A stretch of 64,000 nucleotides of DNA, taken from Pseudopyrenochaeta lycopersici (Eukaryota; Ascomycota; Dothideomycetes; Pleosporales; Pseudopyrenochaetaceae). Made by a program: the position numbers and the translations under genes. Within the stretch, counting starts at the first letter, position 1; the number at the start of each line of letters is the position of its first letter. Under the pieces are notes generated by a model. It saw only the letters and a list, made by a program, of their open reading frames with translations, ran no database searches and was not told the DNA's origin. Shown piece after piece: positions 10,886 through 25,660 of this stretch. The DNA lies in assembly GCA_003313425.1 (NCBI GenBank), contig NHZP01000095.1:24320-88319 (forward strand), written 5' to 3'.

Positions 10886-11431
10886 GTGAGACCTTGTCTG
10901 AAATCGCTCGGCTTGCTGCCCACGCTAACGGTGGAAACATTGCAAGACTGTCCGCGCGAGCAGGTAAAAGCCGCATTCATAGGCCCTGATATCTTGGTGT
11001 ATTACTTAGTGCTTCATGGGGCATCACTTGGTATTTTCTGTGCTTCTCTGGCGCTTAGATTGTCGTTGTCCTGTGTACTTACCTACCGCTATGACAGAAC
11101 GGCAGCTCAACATATGCGTGTTGCTGAAACAGCCCAAGACTATGAGCGCCGGGAGCAGCACCTCTCCTATATGGAATACTGCAATGCACGAAATTTCAAC
11201 GCCATGGAGGAGTTTTCCACCTCGTCTGTTGACATCAACGACGAGCCAGCCCTGGACGCCCTCTACACACCACGTTCGGGGGATGCCAGGCCAAAGGAGA
11301 GAGAAGCGGCCAGTAGAGATGACATCACCTATGCCCTTGATTACGCCGCGTATCAGAGATTCGTTGGAGGCAAGATAGAACTAACTAAACTGCTATATAC
11401 ACATACTGATCTGGGAAGCTGCTACTTGTAG
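10886..11431 (+). CDS. Hypothetical frame with possible SnoaL/NTF2-like remnant
   Basis: Open frame of 181 codons. Residues ~70-125 (AQDYERREQHLSYMEYCNAR, then NFNAMEEF… …VDINDEPALDAL) resemble the start of SnoaL/NTF2-like domains, which typically read Y-x-A-x-N-x-R-D-F-D-A-M-x-x-F-Y. The N-terminal half looks like read-through of non-coding sequence, and no full domain follows before the stop at 11431. It is convergent with the GH3 gene, 54 bases from its stop. It is most likely a gene fragment; no function is assigned. Confidence 0.25.
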   Translation: MRPCLKSLGLLPTLTVETLQDCPREQVKAAFIGPDILVYYLVLHGASLGIFCASLALRLSLSCVLTYRYDRTAAQHMRVAETAQDYERREQHLSYMEYCNARNFNAMEEFSTSSVDINDEPALDALYTPRSGDARPKEREAASRDDITYALDYAAYQRFVGGKIELTKLLYTHTDLGSCYL

Positions 11432-11485
11432 CTAGGCCTAGCGTGCAGTATCCCTCGGACACATGTGCCGGCTCCAAAGAATGCG

Positions 11486-14203
11486 TCACTGTGGCGGCGC
11501 AGGCCAGTGGTCTAAAAGCGCCGGTTCGCCCCCCAGGCTGAAATCGCAAACCGTCTTCCGATCAATATCGAGCATGAAACTGTACGCACCGGGGTACAGC
11601 CACAAATTGCCCTGTTCGTCTGCGCGCGCCAGGTTGCCCAGATTCATGGACAAGGACGCCGCTTGGGATTCACCAGCTGCAATGTTGAAGAGTCTTGTAT
11701 ATGCCGCAAGGGACTTCTTGGGACGTGGCTCTGGGCCAAAGGACCCGCTGAGGAAGCCGAGGGCTACGTAATCAGATGGCACGGCTCCTGTGTTCGTGAC
11801 GTTTACCGATATGGTGGTGAAGGGCGTGAGGTCCTTGAAAGGTGTGGTCATGTTTGACACAAGGGACGAGATGTTGTACGTTGTGCTGAGGGCCTCGCAT
11901 GCCATGGATGTGCTGAAATTCGTATAGTGCAAGCCATAACCGAACTCAAAGACCGGTGTGCCAGTGTACCACTTGTAGGTTTGCCTGTTTGTTTGTTTGT
12001 TTGATCGGCAGGCGTTCTGTATCTACAAGGACAAGCGACTTACACAGGATTGTGCAGTGTTTTATTCTCTGATTCGAACGGCCGGAGGCTCTGATTGTTC
12101 ATAGGCAGTTAATCAACAAAGTTGCCCTAACGTAGTGAGTCCATGCTGCAACATATGTGGGGCTGAGGGAGACGGACATAGTGCTTCGTGACAGGGAGCC
12201 TGCCAGCTGGCGCAGTCTTTCCTGTCAGGATGTTCATGATTGCTGTTCCTCCATCCTGCCCCGGGTACCCGGCCCACACCAGCGCATTGACCGCGGGATT
12301 TTCCAGCAACGGAGAGCTATCAACCATGGTGCCCATTTGCACAACAACCAAGGTCTTTGAAACATCCGCTAGCTGATGAATGAGGGCAAGCTGTGTCTGG
12401 GGCCATGTAATGTCAAAGCGAACCTATGGTCATTAGCACTTGCTCACCTTACACTGCTTTCACGGCACACTTACTCTGGCTTCAGCTTCAATCGAGTTAT
12501 CAATACCGCCCACGTAAAGAACCACATCCGCTTCCTTGGCAATAGCTATTGCATCCGCGAATTTGGTAGTGTTGGTGGAGTTGATGTCAGCACCCTGTGT
12601 GAATGTGACCTCGAAATTGGCTTGCTGTGCTGCATATAGGGGAGATCTGAGATAGGGTGCGATACCGTAGTAGTTCCCTTGCATCTCAGTCGAAGCATTC
12701 GCCCAAGGCCCAATGACGGCAATTGACTTCGTAGCCGAAGCTAACGGCAAGGTGCCGTCATTTTTGAGCAGTACAATTCCTTCTTCAGCGGAACGAAGAG
12801 CGAGTTGTTGGGATGCTTCTGTGGAAACATTGGCCCACGTAAGTTGTCGATAAGGCTGAATCTCCGGCGGGTCGAAATAACCCAGGCGAACGAGAGAGGT
12901 GTAGCGGCGGATCAATGACAAGTCCAAGGTCGGTATATCAATCAGTCCCTCACTAAGCGCCCCCATCAAGGAAATTTGGATAGAAATTGCCGCAATCCAA
13001 GTCCACACCAGCGTCCAAAGCAACAGCGACTCCTTCCTCTGGCGTCTTCGTGTAGTTGTGAACCGTAGCTGGCAGTATGCGCGCACTGGCGTTGTAGATG
13101 TATTGAACTGCGCCACAGTCGCCGGCAACGTAATGGTCATCTTGATTCCATGCCCAATGTTCTCTCAGCACGTTCTGCAGCAGATAGTTGTTCGCACAAG
13201 CTGGAACACCGTTGACGGCGTTGTAAGAGCACATGACAGACTGGGCTTTGGAGTCTCTCGCACATTCCTGGAATGGGGCAAGATAGTAATCTCGGAGATC
13301 GTGGGCGCTGATGACGGCATTATATCCAGTTCGAAAAACACCTCCCCAAGTGTCCAGATCATTTCCAGCATAGTGCTTGCAGGTTGCCGCTACCCTCGTA
13401 TAAGGGTCTACACCCAGGTTGCCCTGGAAGCCGCTGACCCACTGCTTGACATAGCGTGATCCATGGAATATGTCTTCTCCTGGGGTTTTCTTGACCGCGA
13501 CCCCAGCGTGGATCTCTGTAAGGGTTGATATTTGGAGTGAAGTAGTTGAGACCGGACCTGTTGGCATTATTGAAGGCTCGTGCTTCAATAGAGACTGTTG
13601 TAGCGATTGCGTAAACGAGTTCATCATCAAAAGATGCACCCATCACAATAGGTTGCGGAAACGATGTTCCATAGGAAAAGTCAGAATCGGGAGCAGCAAA
13701 GTTCACGCCTGGACATGTAGCTATTCCATGGGAAGCCTCGTTCCACCTGTACACAGTAAGCCGATGACCAGAATCGGAGACATCACTCGGTGACGTGGTA
13801 TGAACAGCTGTAATGAGTAGCCTAATACCAGCCCCGGATGTATTAGCTAGCAAATACCTACCATTCGTATAGAGGTAGACCAATTCGAGGAGCGCCGGGG
13901 CTCGCATTTTGAGTGTTTTTGACTTTCTCCTCCAGAGTCAATAGCTTAACTAGCTGCCTAGGGCGTCAGATCTTCGTATCCAAAGTGACGGCTGGCGGTA
14001 CACACTGCTGCCGCACGAGTGTACGGATCAGCGCTCGACTCGCATACAACAGTGCTCGAAAGCTAGAATGCAGCGAGTCAGCGGTGTTTGAACATCGGGT
14101 CCATGATGGAAGGATGACTTGCAGGACCATTGACACAATCGGGGAATTCCGACGATACAAGTGCACCAAAGGTGGCAAAAGCCAGCAAATATTTGAAAGC
14201 CAT
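11486..14203 (-). CDS. GH3 beta-xylosidase-like glycosidase, several introns, two frameshifts
   Basis: Secreted GH3 enzyme that trims xylose from xylo-oligosaccharides. Signal peptide MAFKYLLAFATFGALVSSEF starts at 14203. Exons: 14203-14123, 14062-14006, 13953-13862, 13746-12475, 12423 to ~12044, 11984-11486. The first intron is GC-AG (GCAAGT…TTCTAG). Family landmarks: DPYTRAAA, LTLEEKVKNTQN, YEWWNEASHG, NINPYRDPRWGRGQE, CKHYAGNDL, nucleophile region VAGDCGAV (Asp), GGIDNSIEAEA (candidate acid/base Glu), WAGYPGQDGG, and a fibronectin-III-like C-terminus after FEFGYGLHYTNFS. One extra base in the T run 13486-13489 and one in the C run 12960-12964 must be dropped to keep frame; with both, codons through exon 4 total exactly 500. 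The stretch 12120-12190 between RLPVT and SLRPF is unresolved (another intron or indel). GH3 is certain; xylosidase rather than arabinofuranosidase is likely. Confidence 0.8.
12960..12964 (-). other. Frameshift site in GH3 gene (five-C run)
   Basis: With four rather than five bases here, NFYPNFLDG continues into ALSEGLIDIPTLD; as given, the frame hits TAG three codons later. Confidence 0.7.
13486..13489 (-). other. Frameshift site in GH3 gene (four-T run)
   Basis: With three rather than four bases, WGRGQE continues into TPGEDIFHGSRYVKQW, the universal GH3 beta-xylosidase motif; as given, the frame reads nonsense. Confidence 0.75.
14063..14122 (-). other. GC-AG intron 1 of the GH3 gene
   Basis: 60-base intron with the rare donor GCAAGT, branch-like GCTGACTC and acceptor TTCTAG. 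Its removal joins CVNGP to LSSTVVCESSADPYTR, matching the conserved N-terminus of the family, and it keeps phase 0. Confidence 0.7.
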
Positions 14204-15287
14204 GGCTGAACTACTAAGTTTGACTTAGAAGTTTCGCAGCTATAACCTGCCTCGGTGCTTCACAAAGAATCCAGAGGGTATTTATAAAACACCACGCGCA
14301 TCTATAACCCACTACAGAACAGGAACAAAGTCCGATGTTCCCTTGACAAATTGGCGGCGGGTATTGTATAAGGTTGCGACCCTCTAGGTAGCACAGGAAT
14401 TGATGTCCCTAGTAGAGCCTCGGTCGCCATGATAGGTCAAGATTTGAAGCTCATAGTGTTGTCTCCACGCTTGGTCTTGGCCGTTCGCAGTGCACGTCGA
14501 ACTATCTCTCAGAGAGGTGCTTGCTCCTTGCCGATAATAACCTACATGGTTGCGCCATCGGGCACATTGTAGCCATACGGTGGACTGGGCGAGGCTAATG
14601 CGGGGTGTGGGGTATGGGGTATTTTGCCAGGACAAATGGATAATTGATCCGCGGCGCTTTTGTCTCCGTGATTGTACAAGTATTATTTCCACACTGAAAA
14701 GCGAAGAGGCTCTCGCGCCTGAATCCAAAAACGGCGCAAGGGAGACCAACACCAACAAGGTTAGAGGGAAGTGCGGGGTTTGAACGCTTCCGCTATACGA
14801 GACAGCAACCGAAGAGATCCGTATTACGGAGTACATACGGAGTATTTGTTCGCAAATCCAGGTATACGGCCGCGTAGCGTAGCGTAGCACTGCCAGTCCA
14901 AGATTGGAGCATTGCGGTAATTACCATAGGTAGTCACGACCTTCACCGGCAAGGGCGACGGGACGGCATCAACATTGCCGTCAAGGTGATTGACGGCTTG
15001 GTTCTCACATTTCAGATTAGCTTGTTCAATCCACCTGGTCCACCTACCATAGGTATTTCCTGGTTTGCCCCGTCTCTACCACTGCGAAAACCTGGAAGCA
15101 ACCATATTCATACCATCTGTTTGTACATAAAACCGTTACGGGGACATGTTACAGTGGCTCTTTTGCCTCGCCCTATCTCCGTGATGGCCATCTCGTGTTG
15201 CCACACCAGCGTCCTCATTGCTGGCGTTGTGGGCGAATTACTTCTTAATTCGTGATTCGTCCTCAGCAGGAGATGAGCACGAGGAAG

Positions 15288-15311
15288 TACCGGTAAGCAC
15301 ACGTACCGGTA
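15288..15311. promoter_or_regulatory. Two TACCGGTA palindromes, 16-base spacing
   Basis: Perfect 8-base palindromes at 15288-15295 and 15304-15311, followed by further CGGTA words to 15326, ~520 bases upstream of the GH2 start. They contain CCG and CGG half-sites. Possible operator; function not shown. Confidence 0.3.
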
Positions 15312-15494
15312 CTTACGGTACGGTAAGGGGACGGCATCGACACTGACTAGTATTGTATATAGGCAAGACCTTCAATGCCACATGAAATCCAAGTGCTTGT
15401 TCAATTGCGAGATCAGTTCATCAAGTAGCCCTAGCACCTCGTAGCCGTCATATACGCCTTGCCACTTCGGGGAGGTGACCAATGTAGCGCTAAT

Positions 15495-15518
15495 CCTGCA
15501 CCTGCACCTGCACCTGCA
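15495..15518. repeat. (CCTGCA)4 hexanucleotide repeat
   Basis: Four perfect copies of CCTGCA upstream of the GH2 gene. Low-complexity tract with no assigned role. Confidence 0.95.
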
Positions 15519-15627
15519 TCGAATTCTCCGCGGGGTTCGCATTTGTTCTCGTCCAACCCCACTTCGCGTTTTCTTCCAAGTCCCGCGACCGTTGCGGACC
15601 AGATGCATTAATAACTGGAGATGCTGA

Positions 15628-19072
<3,445 letters not shown>

Positions 19073-19227
19073 AAGAGGTACGCGGGCTTGTTTGGCTAGA
19101 TAGAGAGGTGAACAAAACCAAGACATGGCCTCGAGCTTGTCCATGTGCTGCAGAGAAAATGGCCCCGTACGCGTAGCGCATATTTCGAACTAATGCTAGG
19201 TATTCAGCTCCTCTGACGCCTTGGAGT

Positions 19228-21009
19228 TTAGTTTGGCAAGTAAATCAAGGAGCCTGCAGAATATGAGGCAATGCGTGGCTGAAGAACCTCGTTTTCAGCG
19301 TTCTGCACCATCTCAAGGAGAATGCTTCCGACGATGCGAATCCTCTGAACCTAGAGTTTCCGGCGGCGAATTAGCAACAAGAGTCGCTCACAGGGGTGGC
19401 AGAAAAGATAGGGGACGGAGACGCGAAAACGCAGTCCGCCTGACTTACACTTGACTTCCCCTTGACCTGGTGATAGATAAAAGGAATATCTTCGAGTGCC
19501 TGGACGAAGCCCTGTATTAGCTCCGCCTTCTTGAGCCCTATCGAGAGGCCATCGTCCCTAATCCCCATGACGCCGACAAGGTTGCCTTCAATGCACCGTT
19601 GCATGATGATGACTCTGAGGCAGTGGTAGGCCATGACCAGAGCGCACCTCTGCACCCAGAAGCAATCCTTCTGAAAAGGTTCAACCACTCCTTCGACCGC
19701 AGCCATAGTGCCGAGGCTTGAGAGCTGCAGCCAAACAGGCAAATCCTCGATGATGACCACGAACTGGAGGTGGAGGCCCATCAGCGTCGAAGTCAACGAA
19801 GCTCGATCCTCTGGCGTCGACAAGGCCGCGGCCCCTTTGATTCGCTGTATAAGATCACAGCCAGTTGACCACAGGCGGAAAAGCAGATGGCAGCAAACCA
19901 GCAGGCGCTCCTCGAAGGAATTGGCGTACAAAGGGTGATCTTCCTGGAGCAGAGGCCCTAGTGGCTGGCTGAGAGGCTCGACGGTAAGCCCGCCGACGAA
20001 CATGACTTGGTGGAGGAGAGCGGGACGGGTCTCGAGGCTGGTGGCCGCCTTGTCAGACATGAAGATGTGCCAGAAGTTTTGACGCAAGAGCTGGACCTCG
20101 ACGGGGTCACGATGCATGGCTGGGGTGATTGCGGCGGCGGCTCCGGGCCAGGATGCAGGCCCCTGAAGCGCCTGTTCGTTGTAGAGACGCAGCGACAAGG
20201 CGAGCAGAGCAGCTTGGCCGTAGACGTGAACAGCGAAGCCAGTTTTGCCGGTGATGTGCTGGGCGGCACTGCTGAACAGTGAGCTGATGGTGAGCGAGGA
20301 AGAGTCGGGGAACTCGACGACGTACTCCTCGTAGGATTTGAGCATGCGGCTGGAGGCGTGGAAGAAGGGAGCAGCAACCAGCTCGCTGTAGTGGAGCAGA
20401 GAGCGGCCCATGATGGCCGAGACGGAGCTGCACAGGGCGGTGACGAGGGCAAAGTGGCGCATGCGAGTGACGCGGTCGTGTTCGTCGTCGGAGAGGGTCG
20501 GAAAAGTACGTGGCCGAGTGTTTGCGCACCGAGGCTTCGTGGATGATGGGCGCCGAGGGGAACATGTAGCGCATGAAGAGGCCGATGCAGCAGTCGACGA
20601 TGCTCTGCGGCCGCTCCGAGGGCACGGCGGCGCACAGAGCGGCGAGCAGGTCGTCTCGAATGGCCTGGGCAAACAAGGCGGCGGCGGCGGCGGAGGAGGA
20701 AGAGTCGTGGCTCGCATGCTGATGGCCATGGCCGTGGACGGACGAGACGGATGCAGATGTAGAGGGACTCGCGATCGGGACGTGGACGTGGAGCTCTCGC
20801 GGTGCAGGGGCGTCGGCGAGGAGGGCATCGTCGGTTGCCCTGGCCGGGCCTCGTTTTCTGTTGCGCGTCGTGTACTCACAGGCCAGACTCGAGGCTCGAC
20901 AGCTGGAGCACGGGCGGGTCGAGTCGCATTTGACCTTTCTCCGTTTGCAGGCGTCGCAGGCCTGGCGGCTGATGAGGAGTCGAGAGCGTGCCATACTTGT
21001 AGGCATCAA
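19228..21009 (-). CDS. Zn2Cys6 fungal transcription factor, one intron, one frameshift
   Basis: Nuclear regulator with an N-terminal binuclear zinc cluster (C-x2-C-x6-C-x6-C-x2-C-x6-C in ACDACKRRKVKCDSTRPCSS, then CRASSLAC), a His/Ser/Ala-rich linker, and a middle homology region (RHFALVTALC, FFHASSRMLKSYEEYV, VHVYGQAALLALSLRLYNE, LLRQNFWHIFMSDKA). The frame breaks at the A run 20502-20505; dropping one base joins SATYF to PTLSDDEHDRV. An intron at 19448-19351 (GTAAGT…CTCTAG) gives a sensible C-terminus …VQRIRIVGSILLEM… ending at 19228. Total ~560 codons from 21009, or 555 from the ATG at 20994. It lies convergent with the GH2 gene (155 bases) and upstream of the esterase. It is a candidate regulator of the surrounding carbohydrate genes (inference). 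The direct target is unknown. Confidence 0.8.
20502..20505 (-). other. Frameshift site in the Zn2Cys6 gene (four-A run)
   Basis: One base too many for a continuous frame; removing it gives exactly 520 codons from 21009 to the intron donor. Confidence 0.7.
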
Positions 21010-21607
21010 CGCGTCTCTCTGGCGGGGTCTGGCCGCGAGGGCATCCCCTGGCCCATCGGTCGTTCATGAATGCTGGTCGTCGTTTGTGAAGAGAGACATG
21101 GACAGCGATGCGGGATGCAAGCAAGAGAGAAAAGAAGATAGCGACCAGTAGGAAGTCTGCGCGCTTACTTATTTCTTTCGCTACCTACTCCGCACAGTAA
21201 GTAGTAAGTACCACGCCACCCAGCCTCTTGTGGAAAAGGATTCTTGGGGAAAACATGGAGGGCCAATAGGCGAGCAGCACAGCACGTGCACGCCCCTGCG
21301 CATCGCATCGCTTACATTCCCATTCGGGCGCCATTAGGTACCACTTATTATTACAAGTCGTCGGCGCGCTACCGGTCACGTGTGGAACACCAACCCTACC
21401 TCGGGTAGTAGATACATGGCACACACTAAATTGAGTTGATCATGCTTAATAGCGTTGTGTTGTCTTAATTTACAGGGCAGAAGAAACAATACTGCTATTC
21501 ATTTGGAAAACATCGCGCAAAGAAAGATATGTGACGTTGCATATGGTACCTACTATAGGTATGGTAGTAATAAAAGGTAATAACATCAACAACACCCTCA
21601 CTCCGCT
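21010..21607. other. Intergenic, regulator 5' side / esterase 3' side
   Basis: Upstream region of the Zn2Cys6 gene and 3' flank of the esterase. It contains the short repeat 'agtaagtagtaagtacc' near 21197 but no gene. Confidence 0.5.
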
Positions 21608-23358
21608 CTAGAGCGCGCACTCGTACGACGCAGCAATGGTCGGATCCGAAGAGTTGGTTACGAGACGGGCTTGCTCGGGATAAGGGCACAAGATCCTCTC
21701 ATACTGCGTTCCCGCCGTGTCGTTGAACTTGATTGGCAGCGTCTCTGGTACCACCCCGTTCTCAACCCAGTCAACCAGCGCTTGGAACGTATACGTGGGC
21801 TGCCCTCCTACCCCGCCAGAGCAGTGTGCCAGACCTGGGACTGGAAAGTAGCGGAAGTAGTCTTTGACATCAGGGGTTATATCTGTGACGCGATCGTAGT
21901 AGTCGTTGGTTCCTCGTCCGGGGATCTTGTTGTCAGCCTGTTGGGTTATTCGAGTTAGTTTGGGGCCGAAGAGAGAGGTGAGAGGGTCGAGGAATGGAAT
22001 GGAATGGGGAAAAGGATTCAATGTTGATTGGTTACTCACGGTGCCATGATACGTGATGATTTTGCCGCCGACGTCGCGGAACTCGGAAAGGTCGGGATCA
22101 GCAGAGCCAATAATGGAATCGAACTGCTGAACCCCCGCACGGAGCAGGCGCGTATACTCGTCCACGGACTCGATCAGAGTGTAGTTCCACTCGGGATCTT
22201 TCTTAACAAAGAGCTGGAGCCAGACTTCACCCAGTCCGATAGGTAATCCAACACATGTCGAGTTCGACTGGCAGGTCGTGGCCGCATAGCCCAACTCAGA
22301 ATTAGGGCCCAGTTCTCCGGCGGGGGCGCCCAGTTGGGCCTGGAAGTCGACGCCGTACCAGAGGAACTTGCCGGCGGAGTCTCGGGGCCCGGTCCAGGTG
22401 AGGTTCGCGATGTTGGCCGATGCTTTGCTAATCGTAACCGTGTTGTTGGTCGAAGTGCATTTGACGACCTTGCCAACCATGGAGAAGGGATCAAAGGAAC
22501 AAGCTCCAGGGTCGGCGATAATGCCATCAGTAACACCGTCAAGTGGATCACAAGCTGCAATAGCGGCTTCTGTAAGTGCGTCGATTTCGCATTTCGGGGG
22601 GAATTGTCCCGTGAGCTCCATGTTCACCTGCGCCCAAGAAGTTGCAGTGATGAATTCACCCCAATTGAAAGCCGGAGCCGCTGCGGCAATGCCATCATAC
22701 GCGTCCGGATAACGCTGGGCAAGCATGAACCCCTGACGGCCGCCCTGAGAGCAACCGCTCCAGTACGAGTACTTGGCAGGTTCGCCATAGAAGCTTTTGA
22801 TGACGTCCTTCGCCAGGATAGCCTAGAATACCAAGTCAGCAAAAACAGACTAGTGCTTGCACGCTTGTTCCAACATACTTGATCGTTCAACGACACCGAG
22901 GCGAAGTTTTGGAGAGCGTACAGATTCACATTACCGGGGCTGTTCAATGCCCACGGATCTGGAGTATAGCTCAACCCAATACCGCCATCGGTAGTCGAGG
23001 AGACATAGCCCTCTGCAAGAGCCCCAGCCATCGCGGCGTATGACAAGGGGAATCGGCCAGCTATATAGCCGCCGCCGCCGACAGATTGCAGCCTTCCATT
23101 CCAGTTGTTCATCGGGAGCCATGATTCAACATTGAGTGTGTCATTTTGGCCCGGATGTGTGTATGTGATGGTGACATTGCAGTAATCAATGTCTTTCACC
23201 GAGATGGAGGGATGGTTGTAAAACAATTGATCCGACACTTCTCTGGTGAAGTTCTTCACGAGGTTTGCCGAGAGATTGAGGATTTCTGCACCGAATAGTG
23301 TTGGAGTGGGAATAGCACTCGCCGCACATGCCGATGCTGGAACTCCCAATTGACTCAT
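21608..23358 (-). CDS. Tannase/feruloyl esterase family protein, two introns
   Basis: Alpha/beta-hydrolase that releases ferulic or related phenolic acids esterified to plant polysaccharides, or hydrolyses tannins. Exons 23358-22879, 22822-22040 and 21937-21608 give 531 codons in frame; introns are 56 and 102 bases, GT-AG. The catalytic CS-D-HC motif is visible as YWSGCSQGGRQG (Ser) and GLAHCSGG (His), flanked by the disulphide cysteines; SFYGEPAKYSYW, DGIAAAAPAFNW and GGKIITYHGTADNKIP are family blocks. It starts MSQLGVPASACAASAIPTPT; the enzyme family is normally secreted, yet no hydrophobic signal peptide precedes this start, so a 5' exon may be missing or the protein has lost it. It fits the hemicellulose theme with the GH3 gene. 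FaeB-type versus tannase specificity cannot be told. Confidence 0.85.
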
Positions 23359-25660
23359 GGTGTGAAGGACGAATTAAACGATTGTGTAGGGCGAAGGCAA
23401 GAGGATTGCTCACAGACATTGATCGAGGGTGGGCCTTGAGACCTTTATATAAAGACCATGAAATTGAGTTGACTCTGCCATAGCCTGGGCACAAGTCGGC
23501 ATGATGTGGAGTAAATGTGGGGAGAGGTTTATTCCTGGTTGGGCGATCGGCCTCTCGTATTCCACTGCGTCCGAGCAGGGCCAGAGGCCACGCATGTCTA
23601 CCTACTTCATGTAGATAAAATTGTAGGGTGAATTATTGAGTGTTCTCTTACCTGCCTAAGGAACTCCTGAAGTCCGATGCTAGTGATGGGTCCAACGAAT
23701 CTTCTATAAGAAATCTGTCTGTGCGATGGTGGCATGCATTTTGCAGCACCTGGGGAAGCCACGCAGTTGGTGTGTTCAGGCACATTGATTGACAGCGTAA
23801 ATAATGATGCAAGTAGGTATTCACATTGATCGGCACGTCCGCGTTATATTCAGCCAGCGGATTGGCCGAAAGCGCAATTCTCCGTTCAAAAATATCTCAA
23901 CTGAGTTAGGCAGGACATACATACCGGTCGTGAAAATGCTCCGTGGGTCGAAACTTGCCCTGACATGACCCATGCTGTTGACTAGGTCTCTACGCAGTCA
24001 ATTAGTACAAGGGTATAGCATGTGCTGGCTGTACAGATGTGTTCACTTACTCATGGGAATTTGTTAAGTACTTTTCTATTGCATTATTTGAAGGATGGCT
24101 ACCGGGGTAATAAGTAGGCAAATGTATCTTCCATAGTCAATTGCTTCGCCAAGTCACTGCTAAGCTACTGTAATCATCTTATCAAGCAGTTCTAGTCCAA
24201 TGTACCCGATAGAGTAGAATACTGCCATTATTTGGTCAGAGGCCGACTGCATCCTTCAAAGTGCCTTGGTTTGGCCATTGGCCCTTGGAATGGTATAGGT
24301 AGTAATGGCATGTGATCCTTCAACATACACAGCATCATAATAAAAAAACAGTACCAACACTATGCTTTGTGTTTCGTGTTCATTACACATTTTCACCATC
24401 TATCATTACATGCTGTGCGAGGTCCAATCTAGGTAACAGACTATTAACCGCAGGAGAGGTGAGCAAGGCGACGATTGCTTGGCTTTTGGTCTTGCCAAGT
24501 CTCTACGTATGCACAGACGCTGTCTTCGTATACAATAGGTAGAGTGCACGTATAGCATGCCCGTATACACCGTACGGAACATTACTACCATAGGTGCCCA
24601 AGCTAATACAGGAGCTAATACGAAAAATAGGGGTTCCAAAGCCAAGGCCAGCCCACTGGCTCGCTATACGTCGTATTCATTCCACGATGCTTGTTTGATG
24701 CATTCCAGGTCACCCTGCCCTGAAGGTGTGGACTTCGTACCCCCATTGCCGCGCTTGGCTTCCGTCCTTCGTATTACGAACGCACGGCACAACGGCCGTC
24801 TATCTACGTGGTAGAAAATTGAACATGTATTTCCTCGGGGATTAGAAGCTACAGTAGATTCTGCATTCCATATCTGCCTTAGTTTGGGGGATATTGGTGT
24901 TCAATGCGCTTGTTGATTCAAGCAGATGTCCAGATAGAGAATTTTCGAGGTTTATTCTACATTTTTCAGTCCATGTCGTAGGCCTAGGCATATCAACAAG
25001 AGGGTATTTATTCTAACATAGGGAAAGTTGTAAGAGGATTCATTGTGCAGCAGACGATGGGTACCTATCAAGACTCGAATCTGACCTCGTTAAGGTCCCG
25101 GCTTCCATCTTATTTGTCTCTCGGTTGCGCGACCCTGCCAGGCTAGCCAGAATACAGCTCTTACCGAGAAACAAGACTATGGGTGACCAAACGTTGAGAC
25201 AGGCTAGGATGGATGGAGCTTGGAGATGAGCTGAACTGGGAACTGGGGTGTAATCAGTGACCCAGGACTTATCACGGTGGAATACAAAGTAATATATAAG
25301 CACGAAGTTTCCCTAGCTAGATTAATTCACTACCTATCTATTACGGCGATCCTATCTCTTATGCTGCTACTTACAAATTTCCTCCCCATGCCTGCTGCAC
25401 CCTATTTCATAGGGGGTTTGCCATTATCCCTAACCACAACTGCCTCTATCGGCTGTCGTTCTCACTCTCTCTCACTCCTATTCCCAATGCATGCCCAGCT
25501 CCTCCCCTGGCGCAGGAAAATTCTTCCCTATAATCTCTTGTTCTCCAAAAATAAATTGTCCGTCAACCTCCATATCCACTGGATGCCAGCGCTCCGTCGC
25601 AGGTGCTAGGCCATCTGACGTCGCTGTCCCTGGACCAGAGTTCGTAACAATCAAGTCAAT
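23359..25660. other. Long gene-free stretch with a possible flavoprotein remnant
   Basis: No intact gene in 2.3 kb. On the minus strand at about 23900-24060 a GT-AG-like junction would join 'KYLTNSHE' to 'RDLVNSMGHVRASFDPRSIF', reminiscent of the C-terminal end of VAO/FAD-linked oxidases (…L-x-x-x-K-x-x-x-DP-x-x-I-F…). Upstream sequence is too broken to support it. The remaining open frames are short and without domains. Composition drifts AT-rich to the right. Confidence 0.35.

Noticed and set aside
14384..14890. 168-codon minus-strand frame between the GH3 and GH2 genes
   Set aside because: No domain, lies in the shared promoter region and contains low-quality mixed composition.
20107..20635. 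Ser/Pro/Arg-rich overlapping frames in the regulator gene
   Set aside because: Shadow frames of GC-rich coding sequence.
19371..20879. Long minus-strand frame taken alone as the regulator gene
   Set aside because: It lacks the zinc cluster and its first ~100 residues are the wrong frame; the true gene joins the frame from 21009 through a one-base correction and ends beyond an intron at 19228.
25277..25609. 110-codon plus-strand frame
   Set aside because: No recognisable domain, no introns or regulatory context, AT-rising region; likely chance.
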